Assembly (NCBI RefSeq): GCF_014202995.1
Contig: NZ_JACHIA010000014.1
Span: 97,837 to 161,836, forward strand
DNA from: Longimicrobium terrae
GTDB lineage: Bacteria > Gemmatimonadota > Gemmatimonadetes > Longimicrobiales > Longimicrobiaceae
Direction: 5' to 3'
Length of the DNA: 64,000 nucleotides
Made by a program: the position numbers and the translations under genes. The notes beneath the pieces were generated by a model. That model was not told the DNA's origin. It saw nothing but the letters and a program-made list of their open reading frames with translations, and did no database searches. Positions 53,398-61,570 of the stretch are shown one piece after another. The first letter of the stretch is position 1. Each line of letters starts with the position of its first letter.

Positions 53398-55202
53398 CGG
53401 GAACCACCGAAGCCGTGCCCGCCCCGCAGCCGCGCCCGCGCGCCCGCATTCTCATGGTGGACGACCGCCCCGAGAACCTGATGGCGCTCGAGGCGATCCT
53501 GGAGCCGCTGGAGCAGGACCTGGTGCGCGCCAACTCCGGCGAGGAGGCGCTGCGGCAGGTGCTGCTGCACGACTTTGCCGTCATCCTGCTGGACGTGCAG
53601 ATGCCGGGGATGAACGGCTTCGAGGCCGCGCAGCTCATCAAGAGCCGCGAGCGGTCGCGCAGCACGCCCATCATCTTTCTGACGGCCATCAGCAAGGACG
53701 AGGAGTACGTCTTTACCGGCTACTCCGTGGGGGCGGTGGACTACATGTTCAAGCCCTTCAACCCGGACGTGCTGCGCAGCAAGGTGTCGGTCTTCATTGA
53801 TCTGTACCTGAAGACCGAGCAGCTGCAGGACCAGGAAAAGCGGCTGCGCGAAAGCGAGCTGCGCGAGGTGCAGCTGGCCCACCGCGCCGAGCTGCTGGAG
53901 TCCGAGGCGCGGCTGGCGGAAATCGTGGGTTCGGCGATGGAGGCCATCGTCACCTTCGGCGACGACCGCCGCATCTCCCTCTTCAACGCCGCGGCGGAGC
54001 GCACCTTCGGGCGGCGGGCGTCCACCGCGCAGGGGATGCCGGTGGATGAACTGCTGGCGCCCGAGTTCCGCGGCGCGCCGCTGGATGAGCTGTGCAACGC
54101 GGCCGCCACGCGCGCGGGCTCCGTGCGCGACGGCACGCCTCCGGGCGCGGACGACGGCCCGCGCGAGCACGCTCTGGTGGGCGTTCGCGCGGACGGGCGC
54201 ACCTTTCCGCTGGAGGCGTCGCTCAGCTGCCTGCAGCTGGAGAACGAGCGCGTCTTCACCGTCATCGCGCGCGACGTGTCGGAGCGCAAGGCGGCGGAAG
54301 AAGAGCTGCGCCGGCAGGCGGAAACGCTGGCCCGCTCCTCGGCGGAGCTGAAGTCGCTGAACGACCAGCTGCAGGCCCGCCAGCGCGAGCTGGAAAGCGC
54401 CATGGCGTCGCGCAGCCGCTTCTACGCCAGCATGAGCCACGAACTGCGCACGCCCATCAACGCCATTCTGGGCTACAGTTCGCTGCTGCTGGACAGCATC
54501 TACGGCGAGCTGCGGCCGGAGCAGGCGCGCGGCATCGAGCGGGCGAACGCGGCGGCCAAGCACCTGCTGGAACTGGTGAACGACATTCTGGACCTGTCCA
54601 AGATCGAAGCCGGCAAGGTGGATCTGGAGGTGCAGCCGGCGACCTTTCCGGCGCTGGCGCAGGACCTGTTCGTCACCGTGCGTCCCCTGGCCGACGAGCA
54701 CGGCTCGGCGCTCACGCTGGAGTGCGAGGGCGACGCCACGGTCACGACGGACCCGCGGCGGGTGCGGCAGATTCTGCTGAACCTGCTGAGCAACGCCATC
54801 AAGTTCGGCGAGGGCAAGCCCATCACCGTGCGCTGCCGGCGTTCGGAAGATGGCGGGCTGCACGTGGAGGTCTCGGACCAGGGGCGCGGGATCGATCCGC
54901 AGGACCTCGACCGCATCTTTGACGAGTTCGTGCAGCTGTCCAACCCGGACCAGCAGCTGGGCACGGGCTTGGGACTGCCGATCTCGCGCCGCCTTGCCGT
55001 CCTGCTGGGCGGCACGCTGACGGTGACGTCCAAGGTGGGCGAGGGAAGCACCTTCTGCCTCACGCTTCCCGCCAAGCTGGACATGCGTCTCGTGTCCGGA
55101 GAGGGGATTCCGCTTCCCGTGGCCACGGACGATCCGCCGCAGCCCGCGCAGGGCCCGGCCGCCGAGCCCGCCGAAGAGGATGCGGCGCACGTGGGGGACT
55201 GA
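53394..55202 (+). CDS. Hybrid histidine kinase: REC-PAS-HisKA-HATPase
   Basis: A 602-residue soluble kinase. An N-terminal receiver (RILMVDDRPENLMALEAILE; phospho-acceptor Asp in ILLDVQMPGM) leads through a coiled coil to a PAS domain (IVGSAMEAIVTFGDDRRISL; ERVFTVIARDVSERK), the His-containing helix FYASMSHELRTPINAIL (about residue 350) and an ATPase domain (LLNLLSNAIKFGEG; GTGLGLPISRRLAVLLGG). It has no membrane helix. The N-terminal receiver probably takes phosphate from the giant kinase, making a relay within the operon. An Asp/Pro/Glu-rich tail ends the protein. Confidence 0.92.
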   Translation: MTGTTEAVPAPQPRPRARILMVDDRPENLMALEAILEPLEQDLVRANSGEEALRQVLLHDFAVILLDVQMPGMNGFEAAQLIKSRERSRSTPIIFLTAISKDEEYVFTGYSVGAVDYMFKPFNPDVLRSKVSVFIDLYLKTEQLQDQEKRLRESELREVQLAHRAELLESEARLAEIVGSAMEAIVTFGDDRRISLFNAAAERTFGRRASTAQGMPVDELLAPEFRGAPLDELCNAAATRAGSVRDGTPPGADDGPREHALVGVRADGRTFPLEASLSCLQLENERVFTVIARDVSERKAAEEELRRQAETLARSSAELKSLNDQLQARQRELESAMASRSRFYASMSHELRTPINAILGYSSLLLDSIYGELRPEQARGIERANAAAKHLLELVNDILDLSKIEAGKVDLEVQPATFPALAQDLFVTVRPLADEHGSALTLECEGDATVTTDPRRVRQILLNLLSNAIKFGEGKPITVRCRRSEDGGLHVEVSDQGRGIDPQDLDRIFDEFVQLSNPDQQLGTGLGLPISRRLAVLLGGTLTVTSKVGEGSTFCLTLPAKLDMRLVSGEGIPLPVATDDPPQPAQGPAAEPAEEDAAHVGD

Positions 55203-55212
55203 TTGAACTGAT

Positions 55213-55251
55213 CTCACGCGGAGGCCGCGGGGGTTCGCGGAGGTCGCGGGG
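55213..55251. repeat. GCGGAGG-type near-tandem repeat, direct copy
   Basis: CTCACGCGGAGGCCGCGGGG and continuing variants. Together with the inverted copy at 55377-55417 it encloses the operon terminator, so the whole block can fold as a large hairpin. Confidence 0.6.
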
Positions 55252-55305
55252 ACGGCAACAGAAAAGCCTCACGCAGAGCCGCAGAGACGCAGAGAAAGCA
55301 TAACG

Positions 55306-55347
55306 GAGGGGTGTGGAGATGATCGATCTCCACGCCCCTCTTTGTTT
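55306..55347 (+). terminator. Rho-independent terminator of the signalling operon
   Basis: GAGGGGTGTGGAGAT pairs with ATCTCCACGCCCCTC over 15 bases (one T-G pair), followed by TTTGTTTT. Confidence 0.9.
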
Positions 55348-55376
55348 TCTATCCATCTCTGTTGCCCCTGCAGTTC

Positions 55377-55417
55377 CTCCCCGCGACCTCCGCGACCCCC
55401 GCGGCCTCCGCGTGAGG
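55377..55417. repeat. GCGGAGG-type near-tandem repeat, inverted copy
   Basis: CTCCCCGCGACCTCCGCGAC, then CCCCGCGGCCTCCGCGTGAG, the reverse complement of the 55213-55251 type. Confidence 0.6.
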
Positions 55418-55441
55418 GCAGTTGAGGCAGCCTGGAAAACG

Positions 55442-55468
55442 AAAAAAGCCCCGCGATGCACGCGGGGC
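55442..55468 (-). terminator. Rho-independent terminator of the transglycosylase gene
   Basis: On the minus strand GCCCCGCG pairs with CGCGGGGC (loop TGCAT) and is followed by TTTTTTC. It lies 25 bases beyond the lytic transglycosylase stop. Confidence 0.85.
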
Positions 55469-55492
55469 CTTTCGGTCAGGAGCGGGAACGGC

Positions 55493-56149
55493 TCAGCGGT
55501 GGCGGCGCTTGCCGAGCACCATCTCTACGTACCCGTTGTTGGGATCGTCCCCGTTCGCCAGCAGCTGGTCAACCCGGTCCGGGCCGCGGTTGTAGGCCAG
55601 CAGCGCGAGCTTGAGGTTGCCGTCGTACTTCTCGATCAGCGTCTTGAGGTAGCGAAAGCCGATGCGCAGGTTGGTGTCGCGGTCGAACAGGTCTTCGCGC
55701 GCCAGGCCGGCCTTGAAGTACTTGGCGGTGGACGGCATCAGCTGCGTCAGGCCCACGGCGCCGACGGGGCTCACCGCGCGGCGGTTGAACTCGCTCTCCG
55801 CGCGCACCAGCCCGAACGCCACCTGGGGCTCAATCCCCTCCGCCAGCGCAATGTCTTCGATGCGCTCCGCGAGGTCCGCGGGAATGCCGTAGGTGGACGA
55901 CGCCTCGTGAATGCGCTTCAGGCGGTCGATCTCCACCTTCTGCAGCTCGATCACACCCTCCGGCGAGGTGGTGCCCACCAGCCCGCTGAGTTCGGCGACG
56001 GCGCTGTTGGCCGTCTGCGCGCCGATGGCGAACGCGAACAGGCAGAGCGCGCCGGCCATCAGGGTGTTCTTGAGCGTGGGTGACAGGTCCAGGCGCGGTG
56101 TCTTACGGGCCTGGACGTCGGCCTGCAGTTTCAGAATAACGGATTGCAT
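55493..56149 (-). CDS. Lytic transglycosylase (SLT domain), membrane-anchored or exported
   Basis: A 218-residue protein. A hydrophobic segment (NTLMAGALCLFAFAIGAQ, about residues 25-42) serves as a signal anchor or signal peptide. The SLT lysozyme-like domain contains the catalytic Glu in LVRAESEFNRRAVSPVGAVG and the signature LTQLMPSTAKYF, then LALLAYNRGPDRV. It cleaves the glycan strands of peptidoglycan to form anhydro-muropeptides. The ATG at 56149 is chosen because GGAG lies 8 bases upstream; another ATG is 5 codons earlier. Confidence 0.88.
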   Translation of the reverse strand: MQSVILKLQADVQARKTPRLDLSPTLKNTLMAGALCLFAFAIGAQTANSAVAELSGLVGTTSPEGVIELQKVEIDRLKRIHEASSTYGIPADLAERIEDIALAEGIEPQVAFGLVRAESEFNRRAVSPVGAVGLTQLMPSTAKYFKAGLAREDLFDRDTNLRIGFRYLKTLIEKYDGNLKLALLAYNRGPDRVDQLLANGDDPNNGYVEMVLGKRRHR

Positions 56150-56204
56150 CGGGCGGGTCTCCATTGCACAAGTCGGAACCCTGTAAGGCAACCTGTGTGC
56201 CGGA

Positions 56205-56699
56205 TTAGCCCCGCGCGGGCGCTTCCCACGTCCCCGTGCGCCCGCCCTCTTTTCGCAGCAACCGGATGCCGCCAATGACCATTTCCCGGTCGCGCGCCTT
56301 GCACATGTCATAAACCGTGAGCAGGGCGCAGGATACCGCCGTGAGGGCCTCCATCTCCACCCCGGTCTTGCCGTCCACCCTCGCGGTTGCCGTCACCCTG
56401 AGCCCGCTTCCATCCGCCTCCGGAGCGATCTCCACATCCACCGAGGTGAGGGGGAGGGGATGGCAGAGCGGGATGAGGTCCGACGTGCGTTTTGCTCCCA
56501 TGATGCCAGCCAATTGCGCCACCGTGAGCACGTTTCCCTTCGCGGTGCGCCCCTCCACGATCGCGGAAAGCGTCTCAGGCGAGGTACGTATGTGCCCTTC
56601 CGCCACGGCGATACGGCGGGTGACGGCTTTTTCGGCGACGTCCACCATGCGAGGGCGGCCCTGCTCGTCCAGGTGCGTGAAGCCGGAGTTTGTTGACAT
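56205..56699 (-). CDS. moaC: Cyclic pyranopterin monophosphate synthase
   Basis: A 164-residue MoaC. Family motifs are complete: [40 protein letters not shown] (substrate-binding), and [20 protein letters not shown] with DMCKA. With MoaA it converts GTP-derived cyclic intermediate to cyclic pyranopterin monophosphate, an early step of molybdenum cofactor synthesis. No other core mo- genes flank it. The MoaD-like gene 35 kb away could belong to the same pathway. Upstream in-frame extension is non-coding in appearance. Confidence 0.95.
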   Translation of the reverse strand: MSTNSGFTHLDEQGRPRMVDVAEKAVTRRIAVAEGHIRTSPETLSAIVEGRTAKGNVLTVAQLAGIMGAKRTSDLIPLCHPLPLTSVDVEIAPEADGSGLRVTATARVDGKTGVEMEALTAVSCALLTVYDMCKARDREMVIGGIRLLRKEGGRTGTWEAPARG

Positions 56700-57046
56700 C
56701 GTCTGTGGCGGGAGTGGTGTCCCCACGCTGGGGCGCGCGAGTCCGGGTACGCGATCGGAAGGGTTTCGGCTTGTTTTCGGCTTTGCTGCTGCGTTATCCC
56801 GCGCGGAGCAGACGGAGAGCGGCCCGGGACTGATTTTGTCACAAGTGCCCAAATCGATGCGGTGCAATGACTTGGACCTGCTGCGGCAATGTCGCCGCAT
56901 GCGCCGTGTCGTTCGGACGCGACGCGGACGGCGCGCGTGCGGCGCGTCCATGCGCAAGGGTGCCCGGCACGAGATCAACGAAACTGACGGATCGCGGGAG
57001 CGGTCGGGTGCGTGCTCTCGATGTTGTTCCGGCCGTCGGCGGGGGG
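56700..57046. other. Gene-free interval upstream of moaC
   Basis: No gene recognised. A short AT-richer part (GATTTTGTCACAAGTGCCCA, 56831) may hold the moaC promoter. Further upstream the composite repeat begins. Confidence 0.4.
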
Positions 57047-57351
57047 CCCTCACCCCGCGTGCTGCGCACGACGATCCTCTCCCACGAACAGATGTGGGAG
57101 AGGGAGCACACACCAGTCTGGTGCACTCCGGACAATCTGGTGCGGAGGCTCGCGGCGGAGACTTCCGCGCCGGACCGCGCAGAGGCAGAGGCGAGGGTGT
57201 CGCCCGGCGGTTGAAACCGCGCTCGAAAAACACGAAGTCCGCCTGCGCGGACTGGAACGCGAGCCTCTGTTCGCGTGCCCAATGCAGTTGAAACCCCGAA
57301 CGGCGCCTGTGGGCGTCGTGTCGGGGCTTACCGCTGTTTGAGCGGCGGATT
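57047..57351. repeat. Composite dispersed repeat, copy A
   Basis: Ordered parts: CCCTCACCCCGCGTGCTGCG, a CCTCTCCCAC/GTGGGAGAGG hairpin, a spacer, CGGCGGTTGAAACCGC, a GTCCGCCTGCGCGGAC hairpin, a variable part, then GCCCCGAACGGCGCC facing GGGCGTCGTGTCGGGGC, ending GAGCGGCGGATT. Copy B at 63643-63904 has the same parts in the same order and orientation. No coding content. Confidence 0.8.
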
Positions 57352-57417
57352 CATTCGCTCCAGATACTTACCGCCGCGCTCACTCCGCCGCTCGCGCCGA
57401 ACTCTCCGCCCGCCTCA

Positions 57418-57476
57418 ACCCTCCCCCAGTCTTTTTTGGGGGAGGGTGGGCCGGTGGTGCCGGCCCGGGTGGGGGC
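57418..57476. repeat. REP-like palindromic element, copy 2 (inverted relative to copy 1)
   Basis: Reverse complement of 30851-30911 with one base different in the loop (AAAAAAGACT against AAAACAGACT). It lies just beyond the holB stop and could act as a transcription-ending or message-stabilising hairpin on the minus strand. Confidence 0.8.
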
Positions 57477-57493
57477 CGCTCTGAAGCCGCCGG

Positions 57494-58645
57494 TCAGGCC
57501 GGGGTGAACTCGCGGCGCAGGTTGCGCAGCAGGCCGGCCAGGATCAGCTGCGGGTTCACGTTGCCGCTCGCAAGGTCCTGCGCCTCCTGCACGTGCAGGA
57601 TGGCCGCGGCCACTCCGCGCGCATCCACGCCGCGGCGCTCCGCCCACGCCCGCAGCTGGGCGTGCTCCCCCGCCAGCGCGTAGGCCACGGAGTCCGGCGC
57701 GCCCGCGCTCACCGCCATCAGGTCGCGCAGCCAGAGCGCCAGCGCTTCCAAAATGCCGGTGAAGTCGCCGCGCGCCCCCGCGGGTGCCACGCCGTTCGCG
57801 GCGGCGTACCGCGTCGCTTCGCTGTCCGCCAGCGCGGCGGCCAGCAGGGCGCGTCCGGCCTCGCGCTGCTTCTGGTAGCTCCCCGATCCGCCACCGCTGG
57901 GCAGCATCCGCAGCGCACGCCCGATCGCGCCCTCCGATCCGCCCGCCAGCGACGCCGCCTCGTCCGCTGGCATCTTCGCCTCGCGCACCAGGTACGCGGC
58001 CACGTCATCCACCGAAAGCCGGTTCATGCGGATGGGCAGCACGCGCGAGCGGATCGTGGGCAGCAGCGCGCCGGCGTTGGACGAGGTCAGGACCAGCGTG
58101 GTATCCGCCGGAGGCTCTTCCAGCAGCTTCAGAAAGGCGTTCGCGGCTTCGGGGCTGGACTCCTGCGGCACCATCAGGTCCGCGTCGCCCACCACGAACA
58201 CCTTGCGGCGCCCCACCGACGGCTTGAGCCCCGCCAGCCGCTGCAGGTTCTGAATGGTGCCCATGAAGTACGCGGGCGCCTTTTCATACCGGGGAACGTG
58301 CAGCGGATCGCCGCGGCGGGCGACCAGTTCCACGCCGCGCGCCTCCTCCAGCTTGTCGCGCAGCTTCTCGGGCGTGGCGGCGTCGGGGCGGGGGAGGGGA
58401 AAGAACCAGTGGACGTCCGGGTGCTCCAGCCGGTCCACCATCCGGCACGAGTTGCAGACGCCGCACGGGCCGTCGGCGCCCGGCTGCTCGCAGACGACGC
58501 GCTGGGCGATCCACATCCCCACGCGCTCCTTGCCGATCCCGGCGGGGCCGTGAAGGAGGAGCGACTGCGCGAGGTTGTTCTGCCGCGCGGCCGAGGCGAG
58601 CATGGCGCGCGCCTCGGCGTGGCCGTAGACGGGAGGGATGGGCAT
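57494..58645 (-). CDS. holB: DNA polymerase III delta-prime subunit (clamp-loader AAA+ protein)
   Basis: A 383-residue clamp-loader subunit. It shows a P-loop-like LLLHGPAGIGKERVG, a Cys cluster for zinc (CGVCNSCRMV), FVVGDADLM with LLEEPPADTTLVL, and the SRC-region-like SSNAGALLPTIRSR. The C-terminal helical collar domain is present. It helps load the sliding clamp onto primed DNA. It follows envC by 12 bases on the same strand, so replication and division genes share a transcript here. The region of residues 75-130 is longer than in E. coli. Confidence 0.88.
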   Translation of the reverse strand: MPIPPVYGHAEARAMLASAARQNNLAQSLLLHGPAGIGKERVGMWIAQRVVCEQPGADGPCGVCNSCRMVDRLEHPDVHWFFPLPRPDAATPEKLRDKLEEARGVELVARRGDPLHVPRYEKAPAYFMGTIQNLQRLAGLKPSVGRRKVFVVGDADLMVPQESSPEAANAFLKLLEEPPADTTLVLTSSNAGALLPTIRSRVLPIRMNRLSVDDVAAYLVREAKMPADEAASLAGGSEGAIGRALRMLPSGGGSGSYQKQREAGRALLAAALADSEATRYAAANGVAPAGARGDFTGILEALALWLRDLMAVSAGAPDSVAYALAGEHAQLRAWAERRGVDARGVAAAILHVQEAQDLASGNVNPQLILAGLLRNLRREFTPA

Positions 58646-58657
58646 GGTGCGGAACGA

Positions 58658-59941
58658 TCAGCCGCGGCGGCGCAGCCAGGTGAGCGGGTCCACCGCGCCG
58701 CCGCCGGGCGCGCGGATCTGGAACTCCACGTGCGCGCCCTCCGGCGTGCCTTCGCCACCCACGGCGCCCACCACGGCGCCCTTGGCGATCTGCTGCCCCT
58801 GCCGCACCTGGATGTCCTTGAGGTACAGGTACAGCGAGTAGTAGCCGCCGCCGTGGCTCACGACGACGGTCGGCCCGTACCCCTCGAACGGCGCGGCCAT
58901 CTCCACCGTGCCGCCCTCCACGGCGCGCACCGGCGACCCCGCCGCGGCGCCGATGCCGATGCCGTTGTAGCGGATGGTGGTGCCGTTGGCCTGCGTGGCA
59001 CGCCCGTAGTTGTAGACCACGCGCCCGCCCACCGGCCAGTCCAGCGCGCCCAGGTCCGCCGTCGTCATGGTGGACGCGGCCGCGCGCTCCACGGGGCGCG
59101 GCGCGGAGGGGGCGCCCGCGGCGGAGGGCGTCCGGGGCGCGGCGGCCGCGGCGCGGCGCTCGGCTTCGCGCCGGCGGTCGGCATCGCGGCGGCGGCGCTC
59201 CAGGTCCGCCATCAGCCCCGTCAGCCGGCGCTCATCGCGCGCGAGGGCGGTGAGGCGCGCGTTGGCCGAGCGCGCGGATGACTGCAGGCTGCTGAGCGTC
59301 TGCCCGCGGGTCTGCCGCATGTCGCTGAGCATGGCGCTTTCCTGCGCGCGCTCGTTCTGCAGGTACTGCACGTCCGCCAGGCTGCGCCGCAGCTCGCGCT
59401 CGCGCACCTGAAGCTCGCGGGCGAGCTCCGCCACCTCCGTCACCAGCTGCCGGTCGCGCCGGGCCACCAGGTGCAGGTACTTGTAGCGGTTGATCAGCTC
59501 GCCGAACGAGTGCGCGCTCAGCAGCACCTGCGCCGAGCTCATCGGTCCGCGCTTGTAGATGTCGCGCAGCCGCTGGTTCAGCAGCGTCTTCTTGTCCTGC
59601 AGTTCCGCCTCCGTCCAGATCATCTCCGCCGTGGTGGAGTCGATCTGCCGGGTGGTGACGGAAAGCTGGGTGTTCAGTTCGCTCAGAAGCTGCGACGACA
59701 CCTGCTGCTGGCGCTGGATGTTGCGGATTTCGGCGGATACGTCGCCGACGCGGCTGCGGATGCCCTCCAGCTCGCCGCGCAGCCGCTGGCGCTCCTGCCG
59801 GATCTGCTGCAGCCGGCGCTGGCTCTCGCTCAGCTCGCGCGAAGGGTCCTGCTGCGCGCGCGCCACCCACGGCCCGGCGGCGGCGCCGGCCAGGAGGATC
59901 GCGCCGAGCGCGAGGCGGATGCGGTGGCGGTGGGTCGTCAT
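58658..59941 (-). CDS. envC: EnvC-like murein hydrolase activator (degenerate LytM/M23 domain)
   Basis: A 427-residue exported protein: signal peptide (AILLAGAAAGPWVARAQ), about 230 residues of coiled coil (ELSESQRRLQQIRQERQRLR), a Pro/Ala linker, then a LytM fold (GIGIGAAAGSPVRAVEGGTV; GGYYSLYLYLKDIQVRQGQQ; GAHVEFQIRAPGG). The zinc ligands of active M23 peptidases are lost: the HxxxD and HxH positions read NGIG and HVE. This matches EnvC, which activates amidases instead of cutting. Its start overlaps the ftsX stop (ATGA). FtsEX controls EnvC-type proteins across the membrane in other bacteria. Confidence 0.9.
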   Translation of the reverse strand: MTTHRHRIRLALGAILLAGAAAGPWVARAQQDPSRELSESQRRLQQIRQERQRLRGELEGIRSRVGDVSAEIRNIQRQQQVSSQLLSELNTQLSVTTRQIDSTTAEMIWTEAELQDKKTLLNQRLRDIYKRGPMSSAQVLLSAHSFGELINRYKYLHLVARRDRQLVTEVAELARELQVRERELRRSLADVQYLQNERAQESAMLSDMRQTRGQTLSSLQSSARSANARLTALARDERRLTGLMADLERRRRDADRRREAERRAAAAAPRTPSAAGAPSAPRPVERAAASTMTTADLGALDWPVGGRVVYNYGRATQANGTTIRYNGIGIGAAAGSPVRAVEGGTVEMAAPFEGYGPTVVVSHGGGYYSLYLYLKDIQVRQGQQIAKGAVVGAVGGEGTPEGAHVEFQIRAPGGGAVDPLTWLRRRG

Positions 59942-60798
59942 CAGACTTGGGACAGGTGGCGGCGGACGGCGAACAGGCTGGAGAGCAGGCCGAAGAGGGT
60001 GCCGCCGAGGATGGTCATCACGATCCACTCGCCCGGAATCCACGCCACGCGAAAGGTGGTGTCGCTCAGCAGGCGGTAGGTGCCGTACGTGAGCCCCGCC
60101 GCCAGAAGGCCACCCATCAGCCCCGACGCGATCCCCTCCAGCAGAAACGGGCTCTGGACAAAGCCGTCCGTCGCCCCGACGAGGCGCATGATGCTGATCT
60201 CCTCGCGCCGCGCGAAGACGGTGATGCGCACCGCCGTGGCGATCACGATGGCGGCGACGATGGCGAACGCTCCGCCGATCACCATCGCCACGCCGGCCGC
60301 GATGCGCCGGATGGTGAAGATGGCCGCCAGCCAGTCGCGCCCGAAGCGCACGTCTTCGATGAACGGATACGCCTGCACCCGCTTGGCCACGCGCTCCACC
60401 TGCGCCGGGCCGCGGTTGCCGGGCTTCATCCGCACGTCCAGCGAGGCGGGAAGGGGGTTCTGCTCCAGATCGTTGTAGACGTCGCGGAACTCCTCCATTT
60501 CCGCCATGGCCGTGGCCAGCGCCTCGGTCTTGGTGACGTACTGAACCGTCTGCACCTCGGGGATGGCCGCCAGTTCGCGCTGCGCCTGCTTGAGCTGCGC
60601 GTCCGTCGTGGCGTCGCTCAGATAGGCGATGACCTCCACCTTTTCCTCCACCTGCTCGATGGCGCGGCGGATGTTGAACGCCGTCAGCCCGAACAGGCCG
60701 ATGACGAACAGGGCAAAGGCGATGGCGAAGACGGAAAGGAGCGTGAGCAGCGGCGTGCGCCGGATGGCGGAAAACGCTTCGCGAAGGGCGTACGGCAT
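59941..60798 (-). CDS. ftsX: Cell-division permease-like protein FtsX
   Basis: A 285-residue FtsX with the expected four helices: LLTLLSVFAIAFALFVIGLF near the N-terminus, a periplasmic loop of about 110 residues that binds the hydrolase activator, then GVAMVIGGAFAIVAAIVIAT, ASGLMGGLLAAGLTYGTYRL and IVMTILGGTLFGLLSSLFAV. The ARREEISIMRLVGATDGFVQ coupling segment is typical. It forms an ABC complex with FtsE. Gene overlaps on both sides show translational coupling of ftsE, ftsX and envC. Confidence 0.95.
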   Translation of the reverse strand: MPYALREAFSAIRRTPLLTLLSVFAIAFALFVIGLFGLTAFNIRRAIEQVEEKVEVIAYLSDATTDAQLKQAQRELAAIPEVQTVQYVTKTEALATAMAEMEEFRDVYNDLEQNPLPASLDVRMKPGNRGPAQVERVAKRVQAYPFIEDVRFGRDWLAAIFTIRRIAAGVAMVIGGAFAIVAAIVIATAVRITVFARREEISIMRLVGATDGFVQSPFLLEGIASGLMGGLLAAGLTYGTYRLLSDTTFRVAWIPGEWIVMTILGGTLFGLLSSLFAVRRHLSQV

Positions 60799-61490
60799 CA
60801 GGCGCTCCCGGCCTCGACCGCCGCGGCGGCCGAATCGTAGACCACGGAGCCCTGCGACAGCTCCACCACGCGGTATTCCGGATGCGCGCGCACCAGGTCC
60901 AGGTCGTGGGTGGCCATGAGGATGGTCATCCCCATGGCGTTGATTTCCCGGAACAGTTCGAACACGCCCTTGGCCGCCCACTCGTCCAGGTTGCCGGTCG
61001 GTTCGTCGGCGAGGAGGACGAGCGGCTCGTTGGCCAGAGCGCGCGCGACGGCCACGCGCTGGCGCTCGCCGCCGGACAGCTCGTCCGGGTACGCGCGCGC
61101 CTTGTGCGCCAGCCCCACCTGCGTGAGCAGCTTGTTGACGCGCGGGCCGATCAGCGGGCGCTTGGTGCCGGTGACTTCCAGCGCAAAGGCGACGTTTTCC
61201 TCCGCGGTGCGGTCGCGCAGCAGGCGAAAGTCCTGAAACACCACGCCGATCTTGCGGCGCAGCTGCGGAATTTCGCGGCGGCGGATGAGCTTGGAGGAAA
61301 AGCCGGAGACGCGGACCTCGCCGCCCGAAGGAAGCTCGGCCATCTGAAGGAGGCGCATGACGGTGCTCTTGCCGGCGCCGGAATGGCCCGTCAGGAACAC
61401 GAGTTCACCCTTGCCCACGTTCAGGGTGACGTCGCGGAGTGCCGTGCCGGAGCGCGGGTACTCCTTGTATACGGATGTTAGCCTGATCAC
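60798..61490 (-). CDS. ftsE: Cell-division ATP-binding protein FtsE
   Basis: A 230-residue ABC ATPase: Walker A LTGHSGAGKSTVMRLL, Q-loop VVFQDFRLL, signature LSGGERQRVAVARAL, Walker B LVLLADEPTGNLD and the switch His in MATHDLDLV. It powers FtsX to activate septal peptidoglycan hydrolysis. A GTG start is chosen because the conserved domain begins there (VIRLTSVYKEYPRSG) and the length equals that of other FtsE proteins. It ends within the ftsX start codon. Confidence 0.95.
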   Translation of the reverse strand: MIRLTSVYKEYPRSGTALRDVTLNVGKGELVFLTGHSGAGKSTVMRLLQMAELPSGGEVRVSGFSSKLIRRREIPQLRRKIGVVFQDFRLLRDRTAEENVAFALEVTGTKRPLIGPRVNKLLTQVGLAHKARAYPDELSGGERQRVAVARALANEPLVLLADEPTGNLDEWAAKGVFELFREINAMGMTILMATHDLDLVRAHPEYRVVELSQGSVVYDSAAAAVEAGSA

Positions 61491-61570
61491 GCGAGAAACT
61501 TCCGCGGGAGAGGAGAGCGAATGGTGCAAGCCCGGAGAGTGGAACAATTTAGTCCCCGGGCCGCCCGCTG

